Assembly (NCBI GenBank): GCA_021414085.1
Contig: JAIOPC010000003.1
Coordinates: forward strand, 1 to 39,916
Direction: 5' to 3'
Length of the DNA stretch: 39,916 bases
Origin: Actinomycetes bacterium
GTDB lineage: Bacteria > Actinomycetota > Acidimicrobiia > Acidimicrobiales > Ilumatobacteraceae
Of this stretch, positions 1 to 8,605 are shown piece by piece. A model generated the notes under the pieces. It saw nothing but the letters and a program-made list of their open reading frames with translations. It was not told the origin of the DNA and did no database searches. Position 1 is the stretch's first letter. Each line of letters opens with the position of its first letter. The position numbers were made by a program, and so were the translations under genes.

Positions 1-160
1 TCACGCACGATGGGCCGACAATTCACAGTCAAGACACGTCGGTCAGTCACACCCAGGGTCAAACCCAACAGCGAGACCACCACCCGGATCATGCCCCCAG
101 GCGTCGACCCCGGGCGCCATCACATAATGGCTGTCACACCCAGTCCGTAGAGTGCTGCCG
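1..160. other. Left-edge region before the AddB-like gene
   Basis: No gene can be called confidently here. The 11-base word GTCACACCCAG occurs twice, at 46-56 and 133-143. On the minus strand an open frame starts at an ATG at 92-90 and runs off the left edge with a hydrophobic start (Val/Leu-rich), so the beginning of a divergent membrane or secreted protein is possible. A plus-strand frame is also open from the edge to a stop at 148-150. Neither is long enough to judge. The last bases carry the putative promoter of the downstream gene. Confidence 0.3.
148..153 (+). promoter_or_regulatory. Putative -10 box (TAGAGT) of the AddB-like gene
   Basis: TAGAGT fits the TANNNT -10 consensus and lies 7 bases before the ATG at 161. 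That spacing would place transcription start at or next to the ATG, i.e. a leaderless mRNA, common in Actinomycetota. It also argues against the upstream in-frame GTG at 152, which lies inside the box. No convincing -35 was seen. Confidence 0.45.
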
Positions 161-3115
161 ATGCCGATCCAGCGATTGACCACTCCTTACGGGGGCCAGT
201 CGTTACGCGCCTTGCGGACGGCGATCGATCAGGTGCAGGCGGGCGATCCGCTGGCCGCAGTCACCGTTCTTGTGCACTCCAACGCGGTTGGCGTCTCGGC
301 GCGCCGCTGGCTGGCGGCAAACGGTGGCATCGCTGCGGCACAGTTCCTTACCGCGTTTCGCTTCGCCGAGTTGCTGGGCGGCGCCGCGCTCGCCGGCGCC
401 GGAAAGCGACCCGTCAGCACGCCCGTCGTCGATGTCGCGGTGCGCCAGGTGCTGGCCAGTTCCGCCGGGGTCTTCCAACCGATCGCACACCATCAAGCCA
501 CCATCACCGCTGTGCGCAACACGTACAAAGAGTTGCGCCATCTGCCCGACGCGGCGATCACTCGCCTTGCCACCAACGGGTCTGTGCGAGCTCGCGAAGT
601 TGTTCGCCTTCATCGCGCAATCCACGGCCGCCTCACGGGCGAGTGGTACGACGAAGCCGATCTGCTCCACGCCGCATGCACCGCAGCGGCGATCGCTCCC
701 CCGCGCACGATCGTGTTCCTTCCCCAGCGCCTGCGCGCAACCGAGGCAGCGCTGATCGATGCCCTCGGCGCACACGGCGAAGTGGTCGTGCTCGAAGGTA
801 CCCACCAGCTGCCCAGCGATCTTGCGCTGGAAGTCGTCGATGCATCCGATGCCGACGAGGAAGCACGCGAAGCAGTTCGCGTCGCCGTCAACGCCGTTCA
901 CGACGGCATCGCGTTGCACCGCATCGGCATCGTCTGGCCGCGCCACGAACCGTATGCGCGTCTCGTCGGCGAACACTTGCAGCAAGCCGGCATTGCGTGG
1001 AATGGTCGGCCGGGCGTTGCCCTGCACGAACGACTCGCCGCCCGCCTAGTGCTGGATGTGCTGCAACTCGATCGGCGAGGCATTCGCCGTGCTGATTTGT
1101 TCGCCCTACTTGCCAGTGTGCCTGCGCGCACAAGCGACAGGAAGCGGGTGCCACGACAGCGGTGGGAGCGGATCTCGCGCGACGCGGGGCTTGCCGGCGA
1201 CGCCGATTGGACGACTCGGTTGACGGCCTACGCAGCGATGCAGCGCGCGTACGACAACGAACTCGATGCTGCGGCCGCCGAGCAACTGCTTGCGTTCGTC
1301 GACGACTTGCGCGCCCAGCTGGGCGCGCGCGATCAGGCGAGGCCCTGGCAGCACTGGGCACGAGTCGCACGCACGCTGTTGCACCGCTGGCTCGGCGGCC
1401 TGCACGGCGAGTCGTCGCTGCCACCGGAAGAGACCGAGGCGCTGATCGCGGTGCAGGCTTCGCTCGACCGATTGGAACGGCTCGACAGTCTCGCCGAGCC
1501 GTGCACTCGCGCGGTTTTCGCCAGCACGCTCGATGCCGAACTGGAATCCGCGCCGGGCAGAGTCGGGCGCATCGGTGTCGGCGTGCACGTCGGCCCGCTG
1601 TCGTTCGCCGTTGGGCAACCGTTCGACTTGCTCGTTGTTGTGGGCGCCGCCGATGGACTACTGCCTGCGCCACCTCCGCCGGAGGCGCTGCTCGGCGACA
1701 GCGACCGCCAGCTCACCGATGGTGCGCTCGCGCTGAACGCCGACAGCGCCGACGAGCAACGCGGGCAACTGTGGGCGGCGATCGCCGGTGCCGCCCGCGT
1801 TGTGCTGGTGGCACCACGCGGCGATCTGCGCGCCACTGCCCTGCGCCAACCGTCGCGGTGGATCGGCGAACTGGCCGCGACCGTGCCAACGAGCACACGC
1901 AGCGTGCCGTCGTTCGCCGCGGGTCTCGCCGACACCACGTTTCCGGCAACGCAGGCGCAACATCGCGTGCGTGCGCTGGTGCATGCGCGCCGCAGCGGCG
2001 TGAAGTTCGTCGACGATCCGTTGGTGAAATCGGTTGCCGCGCTGCGCGCTGGCAGCGCAATGCTCACGGCACGCGCCGCGCCCCAGTTCACCGAGTACGA
2101 CGGAAACCTCGCGGGATTGCCGATCGAGGCCTTCGGCGACCGAGCTGTGTCGCCGACCAGACTCGAGGCGTGGGTCGCATGCCCGCACGCATGGTTCATG
2201 CAATACGTGTTGAATGTCGATCCGGTCGAGCAGCCCGACGAACAGTTGAGGATCACGCCGCGCGACCGAGGAAACCTTGTTCATCGTGCACTCGACCGTT
2301 TTCATCAACGCGTGCTTGCCGGCGAATTGCCGCAGCCCAGCGCCCAGGGTTGGGGGCCCACTCACTTCGCCGGGCTGCTCGCCGCCTTTGAGTTCGAAGC
2401 GCAGCTGATGGCCGCAAACGGAATGGTTGGCCGCACCGCGTTTTGGCACGCCGAACAGAGCAACCAACGACACGAGCTGCACGAGTGGCTGCGCGCCGAC
2501 AGTGCGCTGATCGCGGAACGCGGTTCGCAGCTAGTGGCATCCGAGCAACGCTTCGGCAGCGACGAGCTACCGGTCGTGATCGCACTCCCCGACGGAAGCG
2601 CGCTGCGCCTGCGCGGAATGGTTGATCGCATCGATCGCCGCGCCGACGGCACGCTGGTCGTCACCGACCACAAGACCGGCAAGTCAGATCCGTTCAAAGA
2701 TGTCTCCGACGACGACCCAACCGCTGGCGGCAGCAAGCTGCAGCTGCCCGCCTACGGCGCCGCCGCGCTCGCTCTTGGCGGCCTGGCACCCGGCTCGCCC
2801 GTGCACGCCGAGTACGGCTTTCTTGCGAAGGGCCAGTACGGCCGCATCGGCGCCGAGTTCAACGCGCCAACCTGGCAAGGCGTTGGCGAGGTGCTGCAAG
2901 GGATCGCGCAGGGGATCCAAAGCGGCCTGTTCATCGCGCTTCCCGAAAAGTCGCAATTCCGTCGGCCAGGCTACGTGACCTGCGAGTACTGCGATCCCGA
3001 TCACCTGGGCACAGCCGAACTGTGGGCCGAGTTCGAACGCAAGCAACTCGATCCGAGCCTCGTGCCCGTGCTTCGGATCCTTGGCGCCGACGACGCAACG
3101 GAGCTGGCTCCGTGA
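161..3115 (+). CDS. PD-(D/E)XK nuclease subunit, AddB-like (inactive helicase half)
   Basis: 984 residues from ATG 161; an in-frame GTG at 152 is possible but sits in the putative -10 box. The size and layout match AddB/AdnA-type partners of dimeric helicase-nucleases that process double-strand DNA ends before RecA loading. The N-terminal UvrD-like fold has no recognisable Walker A motif, as is usual for AddB. The C-terminal RecB-family nuclease is clear: GMVDRID near 819-825 supplies a metal-binding Asp, and DHKTGK has D836 and K838. A Cys at 674 and CEYC at 941-944 correspond to three of the four cysteines of the AddB-type iron-sulfur cluster; the usual fourth is missing because the tail reads CDPDHLGT. 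The stop overlaps the next gene's GTG start by four bases, so the two subunits are translationally coupled. Family assignment is firm; an exact AddB-versus-Adn name is not. Confidence 0.85.
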   Translation: MPIQRLTTPYGGQSLRALRTAIDQVQAGDPLAAVTVLVHSNAVGVSARRWLAANGGIAAAQFLTAFRFAELLGGAALAGAGKRPVSTPVVDVAVRQVLASSAGVFQPIAHHQATITAVRNTYKELRHLPDAAITRLATNGSVRAREVVRLHRAIHGRLTGEWYDEADLLHAACTAAAIAPPRTIVFLPQRLRATEAALIDALGAHGEVVVLEGTHQLPSDLALEVVDASDADEEAREAVRVAVNAVHDGIALHRIGIVWPRHEPYARLVGEHLQQAGIAWNGRPGVALHERLAARLVLDVLQLDRRGIRRADLFALLASVPARTSDRKRVPRQRWERISRDAGLAGDADWTTRLTAYAAMQRAYDNELDAAAAEQLLAFVDDLRAQLGARDQARPWQHWARVARTLLHRWLGGLHGESSLPPEETEALIAVQASLDRLERLDSLAEPCTRAVFASTLDAELESAPGRVGRIGVGVHVGPLSFAVGQPFDLLVVVGAADGLLPAPPPPEALLGDSDRQLTDGALALNADSADEQRGQLWAAIAGAARVVLVAPRGDLRATALRQPSRWIGELAATVPTSTRSVPSFAAGLADTTFPATQAQHRVRALVHARRSGVKFVDDPLVKSVAALRAGSAMLTARAAPQFTEYDGNLAGLPIEAFGDRAVSPTRLEAWVACPHAWFMQYVLNVDPVEQPDEQLRITPRDRGNLVHRALDRFHQRVLAGELPQPSAQGWGPTHFAGLLAAFEFEAQLMAANGMVGRTAFWHAEQSNQRHELHEWLRADSALIAERGSQLVASEQRFGSDELPVVIALPDGSALRLRGMVDRIDRRADGTLVVTDHKTGKSDPFKDVSDDDPTAGGSKLQLPAYGAAALALGGLAPGSPVHAEYGFLAKGQYGRIGAEFNAPTWQGVGEVLQGIAQGIQSGLFIALPEKSQFRRPGYVTCEYCDPDHLGTAELWAEFERKQLDPSLVPVLRILGADDATELAP

Positions 3116-6100
3116 CCGAGCAACTCAACCTGTTCGGCGCCGCACAGGCCGCAGCGACACCCGACGCTGCTGACCGCGCGCTGGTGACGAACAACCTCGA
3201 TGTCACGCTCTTCGTTGAGGCTGGCGCAGGTAGTGGCAAGACCGAGGCGCTGGTCACCCGCGTCGCCAACCTCGTGCTCGCTGGCGTGCCGATGGGCTCG
3301 ATTGCGGCGATCACGTTCACCGAGAAGGCGGCTTCCGAACTGCGCCACCGCGTGCGGGTGCGACTGGAAGCTGTGGCCGCCACCAGCGACGACACACAGG
3401 TTGGGCTGGCATCCGGTGCGATCGCCGAGCTGGATCTGGCGCCGGTCGGCACCCTGCACGCGTTCGCTCGGCGCGTGCTCAACGAGTTTCCGATCGAAGC
3501 GCAACTGCCACCTCGTTTCGATGTGCTCGACGAAGTGCAGAGTGCAAGTGCGTTCCACGAGCGATTCACCGACTTCCTCGAAGGGCTGCTCGACGACCCC
3601 GACTCGGTGCGCTTGGTCGAGCTTTGCCAACACGACAACTTCGGCATCGAAAACGGTGCCCGCCGCATGGCAGCCGACTTTCAGGCGAACTGGGACCTCG
3701 TGGAGGATCGGGTTTCGGCCGCGCTGCCAACACGCTTCGACGATGCTGCAGCCCAACGAGGTCTTGCTTCCGCGTGCGCCGCCGTCGCCGCCTTCGTGGC
3801 GCCGGAGGGCGACACGCAAGAGAACGTGATCACCGCGTTCGGGCGCATTGGCCAGCAAATGGCGGCGCCCTTGCCGATGGGCGAACTGCTGCGGCTCATC
3901 CACGAGCTGCTCGAGAAGATTCCGTATTCCGGCAAAGGCGCGACCGACAAGTGGAACAAATTCCACGGGTCACCCGATGTCGTGCTCGCCTACCGCGCAG
4001 CCGTCGCGACGGCGCGCGAGCTCGGCAAAGCCACATTGCTGTTGTGCAACGAGGAACGGCGGCTGACGCTCGGTGCGTTGTTGCGAGAGTTCACGTTGCA
4101 ATCGGTTCGCGATCGCGAACTCAACGGCGAGCTCGAGTTTCACGATCTGCTGGTGCTGGCTCGCCGGCTGGTCGCCAATAACCCCGACGTGCGGCGACAA
4201 CTTCATCAGCGATACACCCGCGTGCTGCTCGACGAGTTTCAAGACACCGACCCCATCCAGCTTGAGTTGGCCGTGCGCATCACTGCCGACCCCAACGATC
4301 AACCCGCCGACTGGCGACAGTTGCAGCCAATCGCCGGGCGGCTCACCGTCGTCGGCGATCCGAAGCAGAGCATCTATCGCTTCCGGCGTGCCGACATCGC
4401 GCAGTTCCTGCGTGCCAGCGACCAGATCGGCGCGCAGCGCGCAACTCTCAGCGCCAACTTCCGCAGCCCATCGCCGATCATCGATTGGGTGAACACCACT
4501 ATGGGCGCGCTCATCAAGTTCGAGCCCGACGTGCAGCCGGCATACGAACCGCTGATGGCTGCCCGACTGGGCGGCCACGATCACGGTTCCGTGACCGTGT
4601 TGGGGGCGCAACAGCACGAGGACCTTGGCCGCGCCGCTGCTGAGGCGTTGCGCGAGCGCGAAGCCGACGACGTCGCTGGCGTGGTGGTGCAAGCATTGAC
4701 CGAGCAGTGGCAGATTTGGCGCGACGGCAAGCTGCACGCCTGCCGGCCAGGCGACATCGCGATTCTGTTGCCGTCACGACTGTCGCTGGTCGCGTTGCAA
4801 GTGGCACTCGCCGCTCGCGACATCCCATGCCGCGCCGAGAACAGTTCGCTGGTGTACGCAGCCAGCGAGGTACGCGCGCTGATGTTGGCTTTGCGCGCAG
4901 CCGACGACCCCACCGACGAGCTTGCGCTGGTGTCGGCGTTGCGCACTCCGCTGTTCGGTTGCAGTGATCGTCACCTGTACGAGTGGAAGGTCACACATGG
5001 CCAAGCATGGAACTGGCGCCACCTCCCCGACGAGACATCCGAGCTTTTTGAGCACCCCGTGGCAGTCGGGTTGCGCTGCATGCGCGAACTGGAAGCTCGC
5101 GTGCAGTACAGCACCCCTTCGCAACTGTTGGCTTGGTTGGTGCAAGACCGCTGCGTGATGGAACTGGCGTTGGCCGGTCGCGACCACCGCGACGTGTGGC
5201 GCCGAGTGCGGTTCGTGATCGATCAGGCGCGCGCGTGGAGCGAGGCAGGCGGGCACGGCGTGCGCCGTTACCTGCTGTGGACGCGCTTGCAAGGCGACGA
5301 AGGTCGCTTCGTCGCCGAGACAGTGCTGCCGGAAACCGATCACGACGCGGTGCGCATCATGACTGTTCACGCGGCCAAGGGTTTGCAGTTCCCCATCACG
5401 ATCGTGTCTGGCCTCAGCAGCAGTCCAGTGAGCAATCGCGGTCGGCGAGTGGTGTGGCCCGAGTCGACATGGACTCTGTCGGACCCCGACGACCCGACGT
5501 ATCAGCAGTTCCAGCCAATCGACGAGCAAATGAGCGACGCCGAGCGCATCCGCCTCTTGTACGTCGCGTGCACGCGGGCGATGGATCACCTCGTCGTGTC
5601 GCTGCACCGCACCGACAAGAACACGCGCACGTCGGCCCGGATCATCGCCGACGCAGCAGGCGAGGCGGTGCACAACGAGTTCACGGGTTACGAAGGTGCA
5701 CTGAGCGCGCCCGAGGCACCGGCAAGTGAGCTGGCGTGGGCCGACGAAGCCGAATGGTGGCAGACGTGGCAGCGCGATCTGGCCGCAGCCAGCCGACCCG
5801 CCGCGATGAGCGCAACGGCGCTGGCGCACGCTGGCGACGAGGTCGTGCCCGCGACACCGACCCAAGACCCAGAAGCCGACACCGACGAGGGACTGCTGAA
5901 AGACCCGATCGATCTCGACCTGCCACCGTGGCAACGCGGTCGCTATGGCACCGCGGTCGGCCGCGCCGTGCATGCGGTGCTGCAGTTCGCCGATCTGCGT
6001 TCGGGCGACAACATCGCAGCACTCGCGGCAGCGCAAGCTGCAGCCGAAGGTGTGCCAGATCACGAGCAGACCATCGCGCGCCTTGCTCGCTCGGCGCTCG

Positions 6101-6468
6101 CGGCACCCATCGTCGCCGAAGGGATCGAGTTCGAACACTGGCGCGAACTCTTCGTTGCGGCTGAGGTTGAAGGAACAATCGTCGAGGGCTACATCGACCT
6201 GCTCGTGCGCCATCCACAGCGCGGCCTGACGATCGTCGACTACAAGACCGACCAGATTCCAGAGGGCGACGAACGCACCGCGCGACTCGCGCGGTACGGA
6301 ACCCAGTTGGCGGCGTACGGGCTGGCACTGCAACGGGTGTTGGGCGAACCGGTCGCTGGTGGCGTGCTGGTGATGTGCCGCGCCGAGGGCGACGCAGTTC
6401 AGGTGCCGATCGCCGATTGGGCCGACCGCACCGAAGCGCTACGGCAATCGCTGCTTGCTGGCGTTTGA
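3112..6468 (+). CDS. UvrD/AddA-type ATP-dependent helicase-nuclease
   Basis: 1118 residues. The GTG at 3112 is chosen because it overlaps the upstream TGA (GTGA), although the frame is open further upstream. This is the motor subunit of an AddAB/RecBCD-like end-processing enzyme. Walker A is EAGAGSGKT (36-44). Walker B is DEFQD (374-378). Motif III is GDPKQSIYRFR (415-425). The late motif around TVHAAKGLQFP and the YVACTRA motif are both intact. A C-terminal RecB-family nuclease carries GYIDLLV (D1029) and DYKTD (D1043, K1045), so helicase and nuclease activities are both expected. With the upstream gene it forms a heterodimer in which both subunits carry a nuclease domain. Its 3' end overlaps the convergent gene at 6439 by 30 bases, leaving no room for an intergenic terminator. 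Confidence 0.92.
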   Translation: MTEQLNLFGAAQAAATPDAADRALVTNNLDVTLFVEAGAGSGKTEALVTRVANLVLAGVPMGSIAAITFTEKAASELRHRVRVRLEAVAATSDDTQVGLASGAIAELDLAPVGTLHAFARRVLNEFPIEAQLPPRFDVLDEVQSASAFHERFTDFLEGLLDDPDSVRLVELCQHDNFGIENGARRMAADFQANWDLVEDRVSAALPTRFDDAAAQRGLASACAAVAAFVAPEGDTQENVITAFGRIGQQMAAPLPMGELLRLIHELLEKIPYSGKGATDKWNKFHGSPDVVLAYRAAVATARELGKATLLLCNEERRLTLGALLREFTLQSVRDRELNGELEFHDLLVLARRLVANNPDVRRQLHQRYTRVLLDEFQDTDPIQLELAVRITADPNDQPADWRQLQPIAGRLTVVGDPKQSIYRFRRADIAQFLRASDQIGAQRATLSANFRSPSPIIDWVNTTMGALIKFEPDVQPAYEPLMAARLGGHDHGSVTVLGAQQHEDLGRAAAEALREREADDVAGVVVQALTEQWQIWRDGKLHACRPGDIAILLPSRLSLVALQVALAARDIPCRAENSSLVYAASEVRALMLALRAADDPTDELALVSALRTPLFGCSDRHLYEWKVTHGQAWNWRHLPDETSELFEHPVAVGLRCMRELEARVQYSTPSQLLAWLVQDRCVMELALAGRDHRDVWRRVRFVIDQARAWSEAGGHGVRRYLLWTRLQGDEGRFVAETVLPETDHDAVRIMTVHAAKGLQFPITIVSGLSSSPVSNRGRRVVWPESTWTLSDPDDPTYQQFQPIDEQMSDAERIRLLYVACTRAMDHLVVSLHRTDKNTRTSARIIADAAGEAVHNEFTGYEGALSAPEAPASELAWADEAEWWQTWQRDLAAASRPAAMSATALAHAGDEVVPATPTQDPEADTDEGLLKDPIDLDLPPWQRGRYGTAVGRAVHAVLQFADLRSGDNIAALAAAQAAAEGVPDHEQTIARLARSALAAPIVAEGIEFEHWRELFVAAEVEGTIVEGYIDLLVRHPQRGLTIVDYKTDQIPEGDERTARLARYGTQLAAYGLALQRVLGEPVAGGVLVMCRAEGDAVQVPIADWADRTEALRQSLLAGV

Positions 6469-7212
6469 GAGTTCGGCGTCTGAGTGATGGCGCACACGCG
6501 CGACAGGTACCGGCGATCCGGTCGTCTCGCGTAGCGACCTCACCATCGACACGATCAGGTTCTTCACCAGCACCAGCGCGACGAGAACGGCGAGTGCGAT
6601 TGCGAGCGGCTGCACGATCGCGTTCACCAAACTCGAACCACTGTCTTGCAGCGGCGTCAGCACACCCGAATCGACCGACGACCCATCGGCCAGCAGCGTG
6701 CTGATCGGGTCCTCGATCCGCGGACACTCCAGGTCGCTGTCGTCGACACCGATGACTGCATCGCCACCAAACAGTGGCGCCGGTCGCAGGATCTTGCTGA
6801 CCAGTCGATTGGTATCGAGGTCGAGGCGCACACCAACGATGTACTCGACGCCGATTTCCAGAAAGCTCGCCTCCTGGCCGTAGAAGATGAGCACGCGATT
6901 GATCGGGGCGTGGCCTTCGAGGGTGCCCGCCAACATCGACAGCACCCGGAACTGCGCCGTTGTCGCCGGGTCGTCGACATTGATCACGCGCCCGCGAAAG
7001 ACCGCAAGCGCTGGTTCCGGAACGATGCACCCTGGCGGCGACAAGATCAGTGGGCCGGCCGCCGCTGGCGGTGCGACCGGCACGGTCGGATCGGTGACGA
7101 GAGTCGTCGTGGTGCTGTCGTCGGGCGGCACCGTGGCGTGCGCTGGCGCGCTTGCCAACATCCACAGCAAACCTGCAACGAAACAGAGGCCCGCCCACCG
7201 CACGATTCGCAT
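6439..7212 (-). CDS. Secreted, C-terminally membrane-anchored protein of unknown function
   Basis: 257 residues from ATG 7212. Upstream in-frame starts exist, but this one gives a proper signal peptide (MRIVRWAG, then a hydrophobic stretch ending SAPAHA near residue 26) and has a TAGCGT box 7 bases upstream. After cleavage there is a Pro/Thr-rich linker, then a globular region with two cysteines (GCIVPEP and LECPRI) that could form a disulfide. One transmembrane helix follows near the C terminus (AIALAVLVALVLVKNLIV) with a short basic tail. The predicted topology is an extracytoplasmic domain anchored by its C terminus. I recognise no family. It is convergent with, and overlaps, the AddA-like gene, so a functional link is not implied. 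Confidence 0.7.
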   Translation of the reverse strand: MRIVRWAGLCFVAGLLWMLASAPAHATVPPDDSTTTTLVTDPTVPVAPPAAAGPLILSPPGCIVPEPALAVFRGRVINVDDPATTAQFRVLSMLAGTLEGHAPINRVLIFYGQEASFLEIGVEYIVGVRLDLDTNRLVSKILRPAPLFGGDAVIGVDDSDLECPRIEDPISTLLADGSSVDSGVLTPLQDSGSSLVNAIVQPLAIALAVLVALVLVKNLIVSMVRSLRETTGSPVPVARVRHHSDAELSNASKQRLP

Positions 7213-7219
7213 TCGCGTC

Positions 7220-7225
7220 ACGCTA
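7220..7225 (-). promoter_or_regulatory. Putative -10 box (TAGCGT) of the secreted-protein gene
   Basis: On the minus strand TAGCGT lies 7 bases before the ATG at 7212, the same geometry as the other leaderless-type candidates in this window. It supports 7212 as the true start over the upstream in-frame codons. Confidence 0.4.
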
Positions 7226-7272
7226 CTGAGCACGGTGCTTGGGCGGGTGTCAGCAGGTGGCGCACCGGCCAT

Positions 7273-7392
7273 ACTGAACGCATCGGATTCAATCCACATC
7301 GCAAGCGGGTCGCCCGCCGCAGCGACATCGTGTTCGTCGCGGCCGCAGTCGCGGCCTGCGTGGCGTTGGTTCTGTGGACGATCCTCGGCTGA
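7273..7392 (+). CDS. Possible small single-helix membrane protein, start codon unclear
   Basis: A frame ending at TGA 7390-7392 encodes about 39 residues: a polar, Arg/Lys-rich N-terminal part (TERIGFNPHRKRVARRSD) followed by one strongly hydrophobic helix (IVFVAAAVAACVALVLWTILG) that ends the protein. In the last 30 codons almost every third base is G or C, which is coding-like, and the positive-then-hydrophobic pattern fits a small membrane protein with its N terminus inside. However, there is no ATG, GTG or TTG in a sensible place; the codon where a start would be expected (before ACT GAA CGC) is CAT. It may use a non-standard start, be a remnant, or be chance. The start given is only the apparent limit of the conserved-looking part. 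Confidence 0.3.
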   Translation, partial: TERIGFNPHRKRVARRSDIVFVAAAVAACVALVLWTILG

Positions 7393-7399
7393 CGCTGCT

Positions 7400-8578
7400 T
7401 CAGACGCCGGCGAGTTCCCGAAGCTGATCTACACGGCGGCCATAGGTCAGGTCGAACGTGTGCCGGCTTGCGAACTCAAGGGCCTGCACACTGGCCGCGG
7501 CGAGTTCGCCACGATGGTGGGCCAGCCGAACAATCTCGGCTGCCAAGGCGTTGGGCCTGCCCAGCGGCACATGCCACCCAGCGTGCGAGTGACGCACCAC
7601 GCCTTCCAGTGCTTCGTTCGCGTACCCGACGATCGGCACACCACACGCCAGCGTCTCGATGTAGGTGCACGATGGGTCGCCCTGTGGGTGCGGACACACA
7701 AATAGGTCCATCTGCTGTACAAACGGAATCAGTTCGGTCCGAAATTCTTTAGGTGCGAGCACCTTCACGAAGTGGTCGAGGCCGTTGCTGACAACCTGCG
7801 CGTGCAACGCGTCGGCAAGATCGCCAGCGCCGACGATCGACAACTCGAAGCCGACGTCTGCCTTACGTAACTCCTTGACGACCTGAAGGAGATCAAGCAC
7901 GCCCTTCGTTGGTGTCAGTCGACCCGTAAAGACAAGCTGCAGTGGATCGGTCGCAGCGGCAAGCTTCGCGAGCCGAACATCGAGCGCTGAAGGGTCGATC
8001 AAGAGATCGTCGGTGATGCGGTTGTCGAAGTACAGCAACCGATGTTGGTTCACCTTGGCGTACTCGTCGAACGTCGGCGTTCCGTTGCACTGCAGCGCCG
8101 CCGCGGCAGCCAGCGACTTGTGAATGCTGCGTCGCTGGCGCCACAACCAGAACAGCCGCCTTGCCTTCACAAAGTTGTTTGGTGAGTCGATGGCGGTGAT
8201 GACGTTCTGAGTGCGTCGGCTCCACTCGGCGACGTACACAACCGGAACACCCAGATCGCGCCCAATCGCCGCCAGATGGTTGTACCGATGCCCGACACCA
8301 CACAACAAAGCCGCAACGTCGTCGGCGAAAACCCCTGCATCAAGCTCGTCGTGCGACCGAATCACCAGTTCGAACGGCAACGAAGCAATCTCGCGTTTCA
8401 CCGTGCCGAAACTGGTCCCCCAGTTCGAATCCTCGTAGGCGATCAAGCGCACGGTGCCGGGCCAGAACTTCGCGTAACGCTCGACCTCTTCGAGAAACTT
8501 GGCGCTGACTTCCACGATGCCATCGCGTGACGACACCACTGGGCAATGCAACACAACGGCCAAGCAATGTCGCGTCAT
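7400..8578 (-). CDS. Glycosyltransferase family 4 protein
   Basis: 392 residues from ATG 8578. The frame is open upstream, but the typical GT4 N-terminal strand (CLAVVLHCPVVSSRDGIVEV) begins just after this ATG. It is a GT-B fold enzyme transferring a sugar from a nucleotide donor. The C-terminal donor domain shows VFTGRLTPTKGV (about 216-227) and the acidic signature CTYIETLACGVPIVGY, with E308 in the usual position, followed by NEALEG. The sugar and acceptor cannot be told from sequence. It is divergent from the GT87-like gene, the two start codons being only 27 bases apart. With the other glycosyltransferases around it, a role in surface polysaccharide assembly is likely. Confidence 0.85.
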   Translation of the reverse strand: MTRHCLAVVLHCPVVSSRDGIVEVSAKFLEEVERYAKFWPGTVRLIAYEDSNWGTSFGTVKREIASLPFELVIRSHDELDAGVFADDVAALLCGVGHRYNHLAAIGRDLGVPVVYVAEWSRRTQNVITAIDSPNNFVKARRLFWLWRQRRSIHKSLAAAAALQCNGTPTFDEYAKVNQHRLLYFDNRITDDLLIDPSALDVRLAKLAAATDPLQLVFTGRLTPTKGVLDLLQVVKELRKADVGFELSIVGAGDLADALHAQVVSNGLDHFVKVLAPKEFRTELIPFVQQMDLFVCPHPQGDPSCTYIETLACGVPIVGYANEALEGVVRHSHAGWHVPLGRPNALAAEIVRLAHHRGELAAASVQALEFASRHTFDLTYGRRVDQLRELAGV

Positions 8579-8591
8579 TGGTCGCCCGTGA

Positions 8592-8597
8592 TACCTT
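8592..8597 (+). promoter_or_regulatory. Putative -10 box (TACCTT) of the GT87-like gene
   Basis: TACCTT lies 8 bases before ATG 8606. It belongs to a set of TACCNT boxes (with 16493 and 25309) at nearly identical distance from an ATG, suggesting leaderless transcripts. The gap to the divergent gene is 27 bases, too short for two separate leadered promoters. Confidence 0.4.
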
Positions 8598-8605
8598 GCG
8601 CCGCA

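Noticed and set aside
152-154. GTG 152 as start of the AddB-like gene
   Set aside because: It lies inside the TAGAGT box, and ATG 161 stands at the leaderless-type distance seen elsewhere in the window.
4774-6333. Long minus-strand open frame (519 codons) opposite the AddA-like gene
   Set aside because: The plus strand carries all helicase motifs across the same bases. The antisense translation is low-complexity with no domain, as expected for a GC-rich shadow frame.
5681-7198. Minus-strand open frame of 505 codons
   Set aside because: It overlaps both the AddA-like gene and, in another frame, the secreted-protein gene; the product is Arg/Pro-rich and featureless.
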